Assembly: GCA_035578905.1 (NCBI GenBank)
Contig: JAQJVL010000321.1
Location: 988,857 to 1,052,856 of the forward strand
DNA length: 64,000 nucleotides
Direction: 5' to 3'
Source of the DNA: Stictocephala bisonia
Lineage: Eukaryota > Arthropoda > Insecta > Hemiptera > Membracidae
The notes below the pieces were generated by a model. It was not told the origin of the DNA. It saw nothing but the letters and a program-made list of their open reading frames with translations, and searched no databases. This document shows positions 44,755 through 56,690 of this stretch, one piece after another (position 1 is the first letter of the stretch; each line of letters starts with the position of its first letter). A program made the translations under genes and the position numbers.

Positions 44755-46780
44755 CAAAAAACAATTCACACTGCTCCACCAGAATGTCAGAGGTCTTGCT
44801 GGTAAAATAGAGGAACTTCAATTCTTGTTGGATGAGGTTCGTCCTCATTTGGTTTGCTTATCTGAACACTGGTTGAGGGATTTTTAATTTGCTTCGGTTC
44901 ACATCCCTGACTTCACCAATACATCAGCCTTCTGTAGGAAGAACATGAAAGGTGGAGGAACATGTTTTGAAACACGAATGTGAGTATGAGCTTGTTGATA
45001 TATCTCATTTCTGTCATGAGGGAGCAATTGAATTAGCTGCTATAAAAGTCAAACTCCACATAGGTAAACTTCTTATACTTTCAGTATATAGGCCACCAAA
45101 TAGCGACATAGATTTGTTCTTCAATAGATTGATAAACTGTTTGGAGAGCATTGTGAAGATTGGAACTATGACGGTAGTAATGGGAGATTTTAATATAGAT
45201 GATACCAAAGACAATCTGAATAGCTGTAGGTTTATTAATGTCATGTCATCTTTTTCCCTTAAATCACAGGTTAGGTCTTATACGAGAGAATTCAAAGGCT
45301 CCAGATCTCGAATTGACCATATTTTTACTGATTTCCCCTCAAGTGATCTTATTTGCGATGTCCTTATTTCTGCAATTTCCGATCATCATGCACAGTTACT
45401 TAGTCTGAAAATAGACCTTCGACCGATAGACAAACAAGAGCCCCAGTATTCAATGAAACGTTTTATAAATCACAATAGTATTCGTCATTTTAAATATCTA
45501 TTGAAAATGGAAACGTGGCAAGAAATATTTTCTTCTGTTGAAATAAATGAAATGACCAATAAGTTCATGTCTATTTTGGACTTCCACTTTAATGTGGCCT
45601 TTCCATTAAAGAAGACTAAGCTTAAGAAGGTGACTTTTAACAGTAGAATTATATTATCTTCGCAGCTTGCTTCCCTGCGTGACAGAATGAGAAGTCTGTA
45701 TTATATCAGTAGGGACTCGGATTAGTCGAGTAATGAAAGAAAAGAATATCGTAGAATAAAACGAACTTTCAAAGATAGTATCAGGCAGGAAAAGTCTGTA
45801 TATTTTTCTAATAGAATACAATCATCAAATAATACTTCTAAGACAATCTGGGCGATAATTAATGAAAACAGATCATCTATTAAAAAGCATTCCTTCCAAA
45901 ATGTTCAAATTAGAGATGGCAACAATCACATAATAAAGGATCCAAATTTAGTATCAAATCTTTTCAATGACTACTTTGCTACTGTTTCTGATCACGTTCC
46001 TGTACCTTCACCTTTTGTATCACATTCGAATGTTTGCAACATTCCTTTGCTTAATGAGTCTTTCTTTTTAACTCCTGTTACAGTGAACGAAGTAATCAGC
46101 ATAATTATGTCACTTAAAACAAAGAATTCGGCTGGTTTTGATGGCATTTCGTCTAAACTTTTGAAAGATTGCTACGATTTCTTAGTCAAACCATTATGCT
46201 TCATATTAAATCATTTATTTAAAACAGGTTGCTTTCCAGATGCTTTAAAAACTTCCATAGTTAAACCATTGCATAAAAAAGGTTCATTCGAGAAGGTAGA
46301 CAATTTCAGACCTTTGATCTCCACTTTTTCTAAAGTGATGGAAAAGGCATTCTGCAATAGGCTGATGCAATTTTTGTCAAATCATAATTTAATTTACAGG
46401 TATCAATTTGGATTTCTTAAAAATAGATCTACCTCTCATGCAATTTTTCACTTGATAAACCAAATTGTCTCTGCATTGGATAGGGGTCTATGCGCAGCTG
46501 GAGTCTTCGTCGACCTGAGCAAGGCGTTTGATCTTGTTAATCATGATATTCTGATGGACAAATTGGAGTGTGTTGGAGTAAGAGGAGTCCTTTATTTTGG
46601 ATAAGATCTTACCTAATGAATAGGAAACAGCATGTTACGATTCCTTATATTGACAGATTAAGGGTACTTAGGCATAGCTTTTCTCATGTAGTACAGATGA
46701 AAAACGGTGTTCCTCAGGGATCAGTTATTGGTCCTTTACTTTTTCTTCTGTTTGTAAACGACATAAAATCAGCGTTAACT
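44755..46780 (+). mobile_element. LINE ORF2: endonuclease and truncated reverse transcriptase
   Basis: The endonuclease reads FTLLHQNVRGLAGKIEELQ, LVCLSEHWLRD, then after a stop and frameshift LLILSVYRPPNSDID, VVMGDFNIDD, SRSRIDHIF and ISDHHAQLLSL. The reverse transcriptase shows LKTKNSAGFDGISSKLLKD, SIVKPLHKKGSFEKVDNFRP, YQFGFLKNRSTSHA, GVFVDLSKAFDLVNHD and, in a shifted frame, KNGVPQGSVIGPLLFLLFVN. It is cut at about 46775, just before the catalytic YADD block, by unrelated sequence. Dead copy. Confidence 0.85.
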
Positions 46781-48015
46781 CGACTCGATAGTCGATACAT
46801 CTCTTACTACATTCTTATTCCCTCTTTTTCGTTTCTATCACAGGCTTGGCCGTATCGTTCCAGTCGAGACGATCGACTTGACACTATTACTGTACTGTAT
46901 AAGACTGATTCTTTCTTGCTCGTTCTACTGCATGCTATTAATTTTACACGCTATTAGTTTTAGCTACACAGAAGTGAATATATTTTGTCACCCTATTACC
47001 GCTTGGCCGGATCGTTCCAGTAGAGACGATAGATTTGACACTATTACTGTATAAGACTGATTCTTTCGTTCTCTATCTACTACACGCTAATAATTGTTTT
47101 AAGTGAATATTAGATACATCATATTAGTGTTGTATCAATCCGTTGACAGATGACACAGATACTTTCACAAACTTTTTTGTTTGTTTTTAATTTGCTAAAT
47201 GATCATAATTTTAATCAAAAATGTTTAATAACAAAGCATTTAAATTAAAATTTATTTTAAGCTGTAAAAGAGACATAACGAAGTAAGAATATTTTTATAA
47301 TTCTTACTTTTATTATAAAAATATCATACACATACTAAAGCCTATTGAATGATGAGGTATTAAAATTTCGTTACTAATAAAACAAAAAAGAGGCTACTTT
47401 AATGTCACATAAATATTTAAAGTGTATCACTAACTATTTACAGAATATTTAATTGTGTATATTAATGAAAACATTAATAAAATTTATAAAGAACAAAGAA
47501 ATAAAAATAATTAACTATTATAATACATTGTAAAAATATAAAAGTTTGATATACTGTAATTAAATGTTAAATACTAAAATTATATGTTTTGTTTTATGCC
47601 TAATACGACAAGTAGTTTCATGTTTTGACAGGATCTTCTTGCTTCCCCTCCCAATAGTCTGTTTACAACAGCGCATCAATTTCAGCAAACGAGAGCGAGA
47701 GCAGAATCATAATACCCTTCCTATTATTTGTTCCGTTCACAGTGTTTAATCACTACATTGACATCTGGTGGCTGCAGCTCTGTCGACTGCGTTACAAAAT
47801 TTATAGGGTAAAACCAGTAATCGAGAGCGGAATCATATTACCCTTCCTATTATTTGTTCTGTTCACAGCGTTCAGTCACTACATTGAGAGCTGGTGGCTG
47901 CAGCTCTGTCGACTACGTTACAAAATTAATAGGGTAAAACCAGTAATCCTGTTACTTGGTAATAGGGTGCGAAGAAGTAATCATATTATTTTTCCTATTA
48001 CGTTAAATAACGCCC
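46781..48015. repeat. Repeat-rich insertion into the LINE, with duplications
   Basis: It contains a spaced duplication of gcttggccg/gatcgttccagt ... gacactattactgt ... ataagactgattctttc (46843 and 47002 onwards). A tandem duplication of about 126 bp covers 47694-47819 and 47820-47947 (shared acccttcctattatttgtt, ggtggctgcagctctgtcga, gggtaaaaccagtaat). The right edge gcccatctcta near 48003-48013 resembles a hAT-type terminus. A matching left end was not found, so the element is not delimited. Confidence 0.6.
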
Positions 48016-49042
48016 ATCTCTAGCCAGTACTTAGATAGTTAGATATGAAAACAAAATCGACAATTTTTGACAGCCTCTTGAGGTTGTGATTACCTTCACT
48101 CGTTAAGAGGCTCTACCATACTAAGAGTAGTTGGAATTCTTGGGATCAACTTCAACTATTGATTATACTAGACAGGGAGAATAGTTTCATGTTCCATCCG
48201 ATGCTAATTTTTTTTTTTGGCTTCGGAAGTGGGGATGTTGTATGGATGTGGAATATTGCTAATAAATATTTGATTAATTCATTGACACTCCTTGTGGTAA
48301 GCCATTGCCTTAAGTAGGTACCTGTTTCTTGTTTTATATTTTATGGTGTCAAAAGATGTAGGCTGCTTGACACGATGTATAGCAGTGATTTATTGATTTG
48401 AAATATATTCCTTTCTTCCCATCTAATTAAAATGTGTTGGTTAATAAACGTTATAAAGAATACATTTTTTTTTCATTTTTTGTTACCTGGATGTCTGTTG
48501 CTAAAGTATCTGCCATTACATTGTCTTCAATCAAGGTATACAATATTTAAATAAGACAGAGTATATGATACATGGGTCTATAGTTCTTATCCTTGTGGTG
48601 TTTAAAATTACTATGATTCTAATTTGTTTCCATTTCATAAGAAAAACAAGTCGATCGTTCCATATTTAATTATAAATATTCAAGAAAATTTCTTGTACTT
48701 CTAAAAATTAAATGCTTCATCTTTGTCCTGTAATCTAATCCAGGAGCCAGTGTCTTGTTTACATGTCCATCTAAACTCCTGTAATCCCGAATGGAAATAA
48801 ATACCAATTATAGTGTAACAGACTAGATCTATTAGTTATGTTATCTCTGATTTTAGATAAATTCTTTAATTAATACGACAACTTTCTATGACCTCCATTA
48901 TGTAAATACAGATTTGTTTATGCAGTAATTTGTACTGTAATTGTCTCACTCTTGCTAGCAGTTTATAGAATTGCCACCAGGTAGCACTACCAGATACATG
49001 TACTTAAACATTTAACTACCTATATAAAATTGAAAGAAGTTT
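48016..49042. other. AT-rich, nothing recognised
   Basis: No coding or repeat structure recognised. Confidence 0.45.
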
Positions 49043-49456
49043 AAGTTACTTATGCTATCCTGCTGTAGGCCTTGGCATACATGTTATTTACACCAGACTA
49101 CATACGTTAGGCGTAGGCCTTAAGTTACTCACGCTATCTTGCAGTAGGCCTTGGCATACATGTTATTTACACCAGACTACATACGTTAGGCGTAGGCCTT
49201 AAGTTACTCACGCTATCTTGCAGTAGGCCTTGGCATACATGTTATTTACACCAGACTACATACGTTAGGCGTAGGCCTTAAGTTACTCACGCTATCTTGC
49301 AGTAGGCCTTGGCATACATGTTATTTACACCAGACTACATACGTTAGGCGTAGGCCTTAAGTTACTCACGCTATCTTGCAGTAGGCCTTGGCATACATGT
49401 TATTTACACCAGACTACATACGTTAGGCGTAGGCCTTAAGTTACTTATGCTATCCA
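49043..49456. repeat. 79-bp tandem array, 5.2 copies
   Basis: Units start at 49043, 49122, 49201, 49280, 49359 and 49438 (partial). Inner units are practically identical (aagttactcacgctatcttg...). The first unit and the final partial unit share the variant aagttacttatgctatcc. Each unit carries two taggcctt boxes. Confidence 0.97.
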
Positions 49457-51050
49457 AGTATCTATATAACTTCTATAGGCCAGTATATGTATTTAAATTA
49501 TAGCTGACAAGAAATTACGTACAGTAATAAAAAATTTGTAGGTTACCTCCTTCCTGTGTGCTCATAACTAAATATTACGCTTCATGGAATATGTAAGAAT
49601 AGTAACTAACTATTTGCCTATATATATATTTTTTTTATTTCTGAATATCATATAAGTAATACTATTATGAATAGATATAATAATATGTTATTTTTTCTTG
49701 TTTCTCACACTTGTAGCATAGTTTATTTTAGCAAGTTGTTCTGTTATGCTACCAATTCGATATAACCGTTTACTAACAGTGCAGCTAGATTATAGTTGTG
49801 TTAGTTATTTATAGTAGGAGCAAATTCCTAGATTGTTGTAATTTTTCTCAGTAATCCATGATTTTACTTAATAAAACGTAATTTGTTTAATTTATTTGTC
49901 AAATACGTTGTTAAAATATTGTTTAGGCCGACAAGTTACATTTTCGATAGCAAATTACACATTACGGTTTGAGTTAACATCATACACATTTGAAAGAAAA
50001 GATTAAAAAAATCGTTTGCTATTATTATTATCATCATCATCATCATCTGTGGTTTCTATAAATTTATTATTTTTACAATTGAGATAAGGAGGCGTCCAAG
50101 TATATGAAAACAGCATCTCATCACAACTATTACACTTTTTTGCCTGCCTTCAATTCTTGTCAAAAATGTTGGTCTAACACTATTATCACTCAGTGCTACC
50201 TACTGGTAATAATCTAAACCACTAGCTAGTGACAGGCAGCGCTAATTGTGGAAACTGAAGGTACTGCCAGAGAACATTAGATTAAAGAGAGATGATAAAA
50301 TTTCTGGCTGTTCACAACATTGCCACTAGGTAGTACTAGCAGTTAGATATACTCAAACAATTGAAAGTTTTAATTAAATAACATAAATTTACTGTTTGTA
50401 TTATTATTTTCCTTTTCTTTACCAGTCAGTGTGAATTGTTTTCTGTGGGTTTAGTTTGAAGAACTTTAATTTTAAAGTTTTCTTCGGTTTGATGACTATG
50501 TAATCGTACATAGATTGATAAGTTTTCTAACCAAGTGAGTGTTATTTTTAATTTCCTTCAAAATTTGTTATTTATTACAACATAATATAGTTCTCTATTT
50601 TGTGAAAGTATTTATTTTTTGTTCTCTCTTTTTTATAGTAAATTATTATTATTTTGTGTTATTTTATATAAATTTGTGATTTTAAAAATTGTTCAATTCA
50701 ATCCTAGTGAACTATATAGTGATCCGTGAAGTTTTCTCATTAGTTAATAACTATAATTTATTGTTATATCAATCCTGTAAGTGAGGTTATCTCAGAAAGA
50801 AACTAACTATCTATAATAGCTTCAACTTTTATAAAATTAGTCATCTAAATGTAGGCTACAGCTCTCTTCACATAATACTGAATTGCCGACACTGTCCAAC
50901 TATCATCATTTGTCACTGAATACAAAATGGATCTTATACCTGACTCACATGTATTATTTGTATGCACAAAGTTCTTAGCTCCGACAAAGGAATTCAATGT
51001 GAAAGTGTGTGCACTATATGATTTCATGCGTCTTGTAAATGCATATCGAA
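49457..51050. other. AT-rich, nothing recognised; short ATC microsatellite
   Basis: A (TCA)n run lies at about 50029-50047. Otherwise no recognisable features. Confidence 0.45.
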
Positions 51051-51105
51051 TACTGATTATTCAGAACTTAGCTCCAGAAAAATAAAAAAATGGTTTTGTA
51101 ACAGA

Positions 51106-51837
51106 GTGGATTGTATCCTCCCAGGTCAACACCCTCTCCTAAATCGATTTGATGATCTTTCTAACAAAATGTCACAGATGCTAGCTATGATGTCAAATCT
51201 GACTACTGTGCCTTCAGATGTCTCGGACATAAAAAATCAACTAAAGGCAGTTAACGAGACATTGACTGCTTTTGAGCCACGCATTGCGGATGTCGAGAAT
51301 AGAATTGAAGCACTTGAAAAAAAGTTCTCTTCAACTGCAAACGAGAACGATCAGTCTTGTAATCTTGAAGTGGTGCTGGAGGAGATGATCGACCGGGACA
51401 AGCGATCACACAATGTCATAATATACGGGGCTGCTGAGAGTAGTAGCAAATCTACTGAATCAAGGACAAAATTTGATAGCGATCTTGTCTCAACTATGAT
51501 TGATGCCGTATTTCAAGAGAACCCTGCGAGAAAGTTTAAATGTTATCGTATTGGCAAAAACGCTGGTAATATGTCTAAGCCTCTGAAGATTGTTTTCCAG
51601 GACCGCAAAGGCGCCTTTTCATTTTTTAATAAGTTTGACATAACTGCTGTCAAGGACCTAAAACCTGCTCTTGCTAATGTTACAGCATCAAGAGACAGAA
51701 CTCCTCGTGAGAGAAAACTGCTTGAAAGTTTAAGAGAAGAGTTGAAAACTCGTCTGGCCTCTGGAGAAGTCGATCTAACGATTAGATATAATAATGGTGT
51801 CCCCAAAATTATAAAAAGCAAGCCAAAAAACGGATAA
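51106..51837 (+). mobile_element. LINE ORF1 with coiled coil, intact frame
   Basis: The 243-residue frame opens with a heptad-like coiled coil (LNRFDDLSNKMSQMLAMM ... VENRIEALEKKFSS, residues about 11-75). A conserved DRDKRSHNVIIYGAAESSS segment follows (about 93-111), an RRM-like middle (CYRIGK ... KPLKIVFQD), and a C-terminal RERKLLESLREELKTRLASG with TIRYNNGVPKI. This is the layout of nucleic-acid-binding ORF1 proteins that precede endonuclease/reverse-transcriptase ORFs in Jockey/CR1-type LINEs. The frame has no stop, unlike its neighbours, so the copy is fairly young. Right after it the ORF2 is missing except for its first residues. Confidence 0.8.
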
Positions 51838-52545
51838 ATTATGATCGCAAGGGACTCCATATTTACTTTCAGAATGTCAGAGGGCTACGCACTAAGCTTG
51901 ATCAATCCATGTTCAACAGTACTTTCCCACGGCTACATCGACTGGGAAACAAAATTTGTGATGAGATAGACATTTTTAACTGTAGCATTACACAATTGAA
52001 GAATATTGTTTGATGCTTGACTTAATTTTGCATGATTATTAATTTGTACATGAAGGTTTGTTTGTTAGCTTTGTTTTCAAATAATTATAGGGTGTAGGGT
52101 TTAAGTTTTCCCAATGCAAGATGTTAATAATTTGATGTTAAATGTTGCTCTATCTATTATTCTTGTATTAATATTTATTATCTTTTCGTTATTCGTTAAT
52201 CTTATGTAAATTGTATGATGTTATTCATTATTATTGTAATTTATGTAGTTTGCTCTAGCATGGTACTATTTATAAAATAAGATCTAAGTTTAGTATATCA
52301 AATAAGTTATTTGTTTGCAAATTCCTTATTATTATGTGGTAGCATAAACCATACTTTTGTTGGTTCTGTTTTAGTTTTGTTTGATGGCATGGTTTGTTGA
52401 GTAATACTCTTAAGTTTGAATTGCAATCTTAATAAGTAGGCTAGTTTTTGCATATTGCCTTGTTGTATTTTTTCTCTGCATGATAAATGTAAAAATGGTG
52501 ATTACCGTTTATAAATAAATAAAATAAAAAAAATAATAAATAAAA
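51838..52545 (+). mobile_element. LINE ORF2 start joined to 3' end (internal deletion)
   Basis: Shortly after ORF1 the sequence reads YDRKGLHIYFQNVRGLRTKLD, the start of the endonuclease domain. It stops at about 52010 and passes into untranslated-type sequence ending in aaatggtgattaccgtttataaataaataaaata. Reverse transcriptase and most of the endonuclease are absent, so the element is internally deleted. Confidence 0.7.
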
Positions 52546-53671
52546 ATTATTGTACAAAATGTTTATGTATATTGTTATAATAATAGAAACCTGCTTACTT
52601 TCATTAAAAAAATTTAGATTTACAAATAATCTATATTATTTTTTATATTTTAACACTTTAGAACCTCAACTAGAAATTATAACCTTTAATCATATATATT
52701 TAATCTACTCTTAATACTATAATCTCAGAACCATTGATGTGTAAATAATTAATTTCTTGCAGCCTCTTGACTCTGGAACCTCTTCTATAACTTTACACCA
52801 CAACAGAGAAAAACATGAAAGTTTTTACTCACTATTAACATAGACCTTCTATTATACCTATAGAATGAAGGTCTATGCTATTACTGGTGACAGTAACCTA
52901 CATGTCTGTTAATTACCAATCGCATGATGCCTTTGTGGGACGGCCAACAAAGAGTAGAACAAAATCTTTAAAGAGAGCCTATGAAAAGTCGTTCATCAAT
53001 TGAAAGGTCTTAGTTTACTGAAAACAATGTCACAAACCAGACTTCAAAAGTTTGATCCAGTCGAAAGAAATTGCTGTTTGAATTTTAAAACTATTCCAAA
53101 CTGTAAAATATTAAGTGTTTGAAGTTAAAACAATGGGGGAAGTGAATAAAGCCTAGGCTCTATTGGTTAGGACCTAACCCTTAGACCTAGCTCATGCTTA
53201 AAACAGAGTGAATAAAGAAATTCTAGATCTAGGTAGAAACATCTAGCCGAGTTTAAGAAGGTCCCGGAAAAACAGAAGCAACTGCTACGCATAGCACTTG
53301 CTAGGTCTAGCAACAAGTAGGTTTCATGTTGTGACTTGTGCTCCATTCCATCAGATTCTTTCGCCGGTCCGCCGTCCGTCTTCCGTTACAGCCAGGAATC
53401 ATTACATATACAGTAGGACAGTGAAGTACAATCTGATATCGTAGTACTAGAGAAGTTTTTTTTTACCGTCATAGAATATGTCGTCCAGTGAAGAAGATGG
53501 TGGTGGGGATAAGTATTTAGTTAGGGCTTTGTTTGTCAACATCTTTATTCAAAACCAAATAATTATTGAAAAATTTTAAAGTCCGACTTTTTTAAAAGAA
53601 AAAAAATTGTATATGAAGACAAATATCAAACAGAAGACATACAAAAACAAGCGGGAAACAAGCCAATAAAA
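52546..53671. other. No recognised gene; possible short first exon
   Basis: Mostly AT-rich. At 53479 the frame MSSSEEDGGGDKYLVRAL starts after a T-rich stretch. This could be the first exon of an unknown gene or chance; nothing else supports it. Confidence 0.35.
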
Positions 53672-54028
53672 ATGAAGTTATGGGAAAAAGATTTCTTTGA
53701 GTTTATTAGCCAGGGAAACAACCTTATACATTCTCCAAAGTACCAGGGAGTATTTCTATTGGAACAGCAAGCAAGCCATCATCAACATCAAATCACGCAG
53801 TCTGAGGGCGACAACGACATAAATGAAGAAACTGGTTGTCGTGTCAATCAACTTGTAAATAAAATTAGAAAAAGTGAAAACACTTTTATGGACAATGAGA
53901 GTGATGAGACAAAGGACATATCCATACCTCAACTTCAAAGCGTAATTTTGCTACTACAAATACAGTTAAATAAATTAAATCTTGAAAGAGAGAAAATGAA
54001 CATTGAAAGTGAGAAACCAAAGACTTAA
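53672..54028 (+). CDS. Hypothetical 118-aa frame
   Basis: Open frame starting MKLWEKDFFEFISQGNNLIH, with a Gln/His patch (QQASHHQHQ, residues about 31-39), an acidic middle and a C-terminal amphipathic helix rich in Leu and Lys/Glu (LQSVILLLQIQLNKLNLERE). In-frame sequence extends upstream to about 53585 without an ATG. It has no motif I recognise. It lies just left of the inverted Gss copy. It could be part of an unknown gene or a transposon accessory protein. Confidence 0.25.
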   Translation: MKLWEKDFFEFISQGNNLIHSPKYQGVFLLEQQASHHQHQITQSEGDNDINEETGCRVNQLVNKIRKSENTFMDNESDETKDISIPQLQSVILLLQIQLNKLNLEREKMNIESEKPKT

Positions 54029-54331
54029 ATAGTGTTGCTTCTCAAGTCGATTTTGATGATTTTTTTAGTTTACTAAAACTTTTAGTTTGAACTTCTCCGC
54101 CAAATTCATGCATCGTGCATGCTCCCTGGCCACTCTGTACTAAAACTAGTAAATCTTTCGAGAGCGTCACATGTACCCTGAACATTTATTATAATAGACC
54201 AGTCGGAAGATCTGCATAATGTAGGGCGCCAGGGGAAGTCTCACTTAAAGAAAATAAAATAGATGTTGTTTACATTGAACAAGTATTTGTGGTCCTTGTT
54301 GCACAATATGTATGTAATTTTCAGACTAAAT

Positions 54332-54428
54332 ATGGAAGCGAGATTATCACCTTGTATCCGCTTGCCTCTACCTCAAGAAAAGCTAAATGACATTGTAGCC
54401 GAAACAAAGTATTGGGCTTTGATGAATG
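54332..54428 (+). pseudogene. Glutathione synthetase exon 1, duplicated copy
   Basis: Same 97-bp length, start codon and gtaagtac donor as the minus-strand exon. It reads MEARLSPCIRLPLPQEKLND, then IVAETKYWALMN, five or six replacements against exon 1 at 34169-34265. The exon is still open, but exon 2 downstream carries a stop, so the copy cannot make the enzyme. Confidence 0.92.
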
Positions 54429-55441
54429 GTAAGTACAATTAAATTAGTACAATTATTATTCTGATATTTATTTGAATTTGTTATAGAATGGTTTTTATTA
54501 GGAGTTGAGGAACAAAAGAGTAGAAATATAGAAAATTATCTTTTTAGTGGATAGTATTTAAGTCAATGTATTTTAAAAAATACTTCTTTTAAGTTATCTC
54601 TTAAATGTTTGTGACTGGTCTCTAAATGTTAATAATTTTAATGAAAATGTTATGGATAAAAACCCCTTGTTTTTGTTTGGTATAACAGTGACTAACATTA
54701 GTGTTCTGTACCTTTGTCTATTTGAATGTCTTAGATTGTTGTTATCCTGAACTGATTGTTTGATTTTGCTAATTATTAGGTTGTGCTTGCTAGTGTTACG
54801 AGTATGAAGCTTGCACAGAGGTAACATTGAGTAGAGTTTATATTAAAATCTAATGTTACACAGTAGTATTCATCGAAAGTGTCTCAAAAAAGTGGCAAAT
54901 TAGAAATGCAGTGACTCGAGGAATATGTTATTGGAAGATGCACATTAAACTAATGGCAATATTATACTCTCTTAACTTACTAGAAAGCCATTAATACCCC
55001 AGCAGGTATTTGGACTCACCAACAATCACTCTTATATACTTTCTGTCTTAGGCATCTTATGTAGGTCAGAAAGAAATTATCTCTATATATTTCCCCACAT
55101 TGTCTTCAGCTCTTTTTGAGTCTTTGTTGAGGATACCTTCTCCAATTTTCTCCCTACATGTTTTGTTTTCCATTCTTCCTCTGTCATCCCATTTATTTCT
55201 TCAACTCATTATCTCCACCACTACACCTGGCTCTATAGAATTGCTGAATTTCCTAGTTCTTTTGTATTTTAAGTCTCCTATCTCCTATCCTATCGCTTGT
55301 TTGATGATCCAATAACTATTCTCAAGTAGGTTATGATTAAAAATAATTATTGAATGTATACCATCAATAAATAACAAGGTATTCTTTTTGTAATGCCCTA
55401 ATTTAGCATATATGACATTATTTATTTTTCTTGAAAAAATG

Positions 55442-55632
55442 ACAGGCTGATCTCTTTAACTTGATTCTGTCTATTCCCCATAATCTGTTAATCTGTGTGA
55501 ACAAAAGTATCCAGACATAGTAAGGGAGAGATCCAGTACAGTACAAGGTGAATTAGTGATCAAACTTTCAGTCAGTGCCATGATTCAAACCTGCGAGATC
55601 CCTAAGTAATAAGGTTCAAATTCCTTATGCCA
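55442..55632 (-). mobile_element. tRNA-derived SINE relic in copy B
   Basis: Shares order and sequence with the SINE at 39555-39780 (cccataatctgttaatctgtg, atccagacatagtaaggg, agtgccatgattcaaacctg). The B-box region is recognisable, the A-box end is damaged. It is absent from copy A at the equivalent place (about 30290), so it inserted after the duplication or was lost there. Confidence 0.75.
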
Positions 55633-56332
55633 GAGATAGCTCAGTCACCAGTTCTTCCAGTTGTTTTCTGTCTTATTATACTAATACATTATTGCTTTTA
55701 TAATTGGTACTACTGTACTACTATAGCAACTATAATTGGGCCGGGCAGTAAGCGATCTGCGTGTTATATTTAGCGCATGTAGAGGTTCTAACTGCACAGG
55801 GGAATCTTTCCACTGCTGACCTGATTTACATCAGGTGTGATTAACCTCAGCTCTCAAGTGAGTATTTAGTTGCAGAAAGTAACTGTAATGAGCTGTACAA
55901 GTTTTTGAACTGTAGCTATTTTTTTGTGTAATTGAGCAACTTGGAGTGGTCACTATAATATATTATGAGTACTAATTCAGTTATTTCTTAGGATTTTTTT
56001 GTGTTCTCCTCTGTGTTCACTTTCACATTTTCCAATAAATTATTCATTAATTTTAACTTTTACCATTAATTGGATTTTTTTCATTATTTAGCCTACTTAA
56101 AAACCCAATACCAGTTTACTGTTCTACTGTGAAAGCTGTAAAAATTAACAGTTTGATCTTACTCAGTGTTTTTAATTAAGTTAAGCCCTAATATATGGGA
56201 AGAATGTGACAAATAATGAACAAAAGTTAAAAGTTACTGATTCTAACATTGCTAAAGTTGTTCATAGTATTCTTAGTTATTAGAAGTGATCAGGAAAGTC
56301 AGTTATATTCTACTATAATCATTTGGTTTGAG

Positions 56333-56516
56333 GTGTTTGTATGAGATCCAAAACAAATTTCTCCACAGATTCTCTTGACTTTGCTCCATTTGCATTGTTA
56401 CCATCAGTATTTCCAAGGAAGGAGTTTGATAAAGCAGTTCTACTTTAAACGACTATTAATGAATTAATGCACAAAGTAGCTCACGATCATGATTTTTTAG
56501 AAGAAACTTTAAAAAA
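56333..56516 (+). pseudogene. Glutathione synthetase exon 2, duplicated copy with stop codon
   Basis: 184 bp like the minus-strand exon and almost identical in protein (KTNFSTDSLDFAPFALLPSV ... INELMHKVAHDHDFLEE). The CAA Gln codon after AVLL is TAA at 56446-56448. The donor is gtaaat instead of gtaagt and the acceptor is ggtttgag. No counterparts of exons 3 and 4 occur to the right. It is a pseudogene fragment. Confidence 0.94.
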
Positions 56517-56690
56517 GTAAATACTGTAGTTTTAATTTTTAAATTTCAATCAAACACTCAATTAATTCAGTAAGTGCAATAATTATTTCAAAACACATTT
56601 TATAAGTTTATTAATATGTTAAAGCCATTGTCTTTATTCATATTTTAAATCTTGTTTCTGGAGTGTAATAGCCTAAATATCTATAAAGAG

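Larger units (their letters stand above)
54190..56690 (+). repeat. Inverted duplication, copy B (Gss exons 1-2 and intron 1)
   Basis: Plus-strand counterpart of 29243-34640. Long stretches match base for base in reverse complement, for example 54727-55010 against 33074-33330 and 55640-56010 against 29960-30290. Both ends of the similarity are sharp. It contains a tRNA-SINE (55442-55632) that copy A lacks, and lacks the four insertions of copy A. Confidence 0.9.

Noticed and set aside
49043..49456. CRISPR-like regular array
   Set aside because: Units are directly tandem without spacers, and the DNA is eukaryotic.
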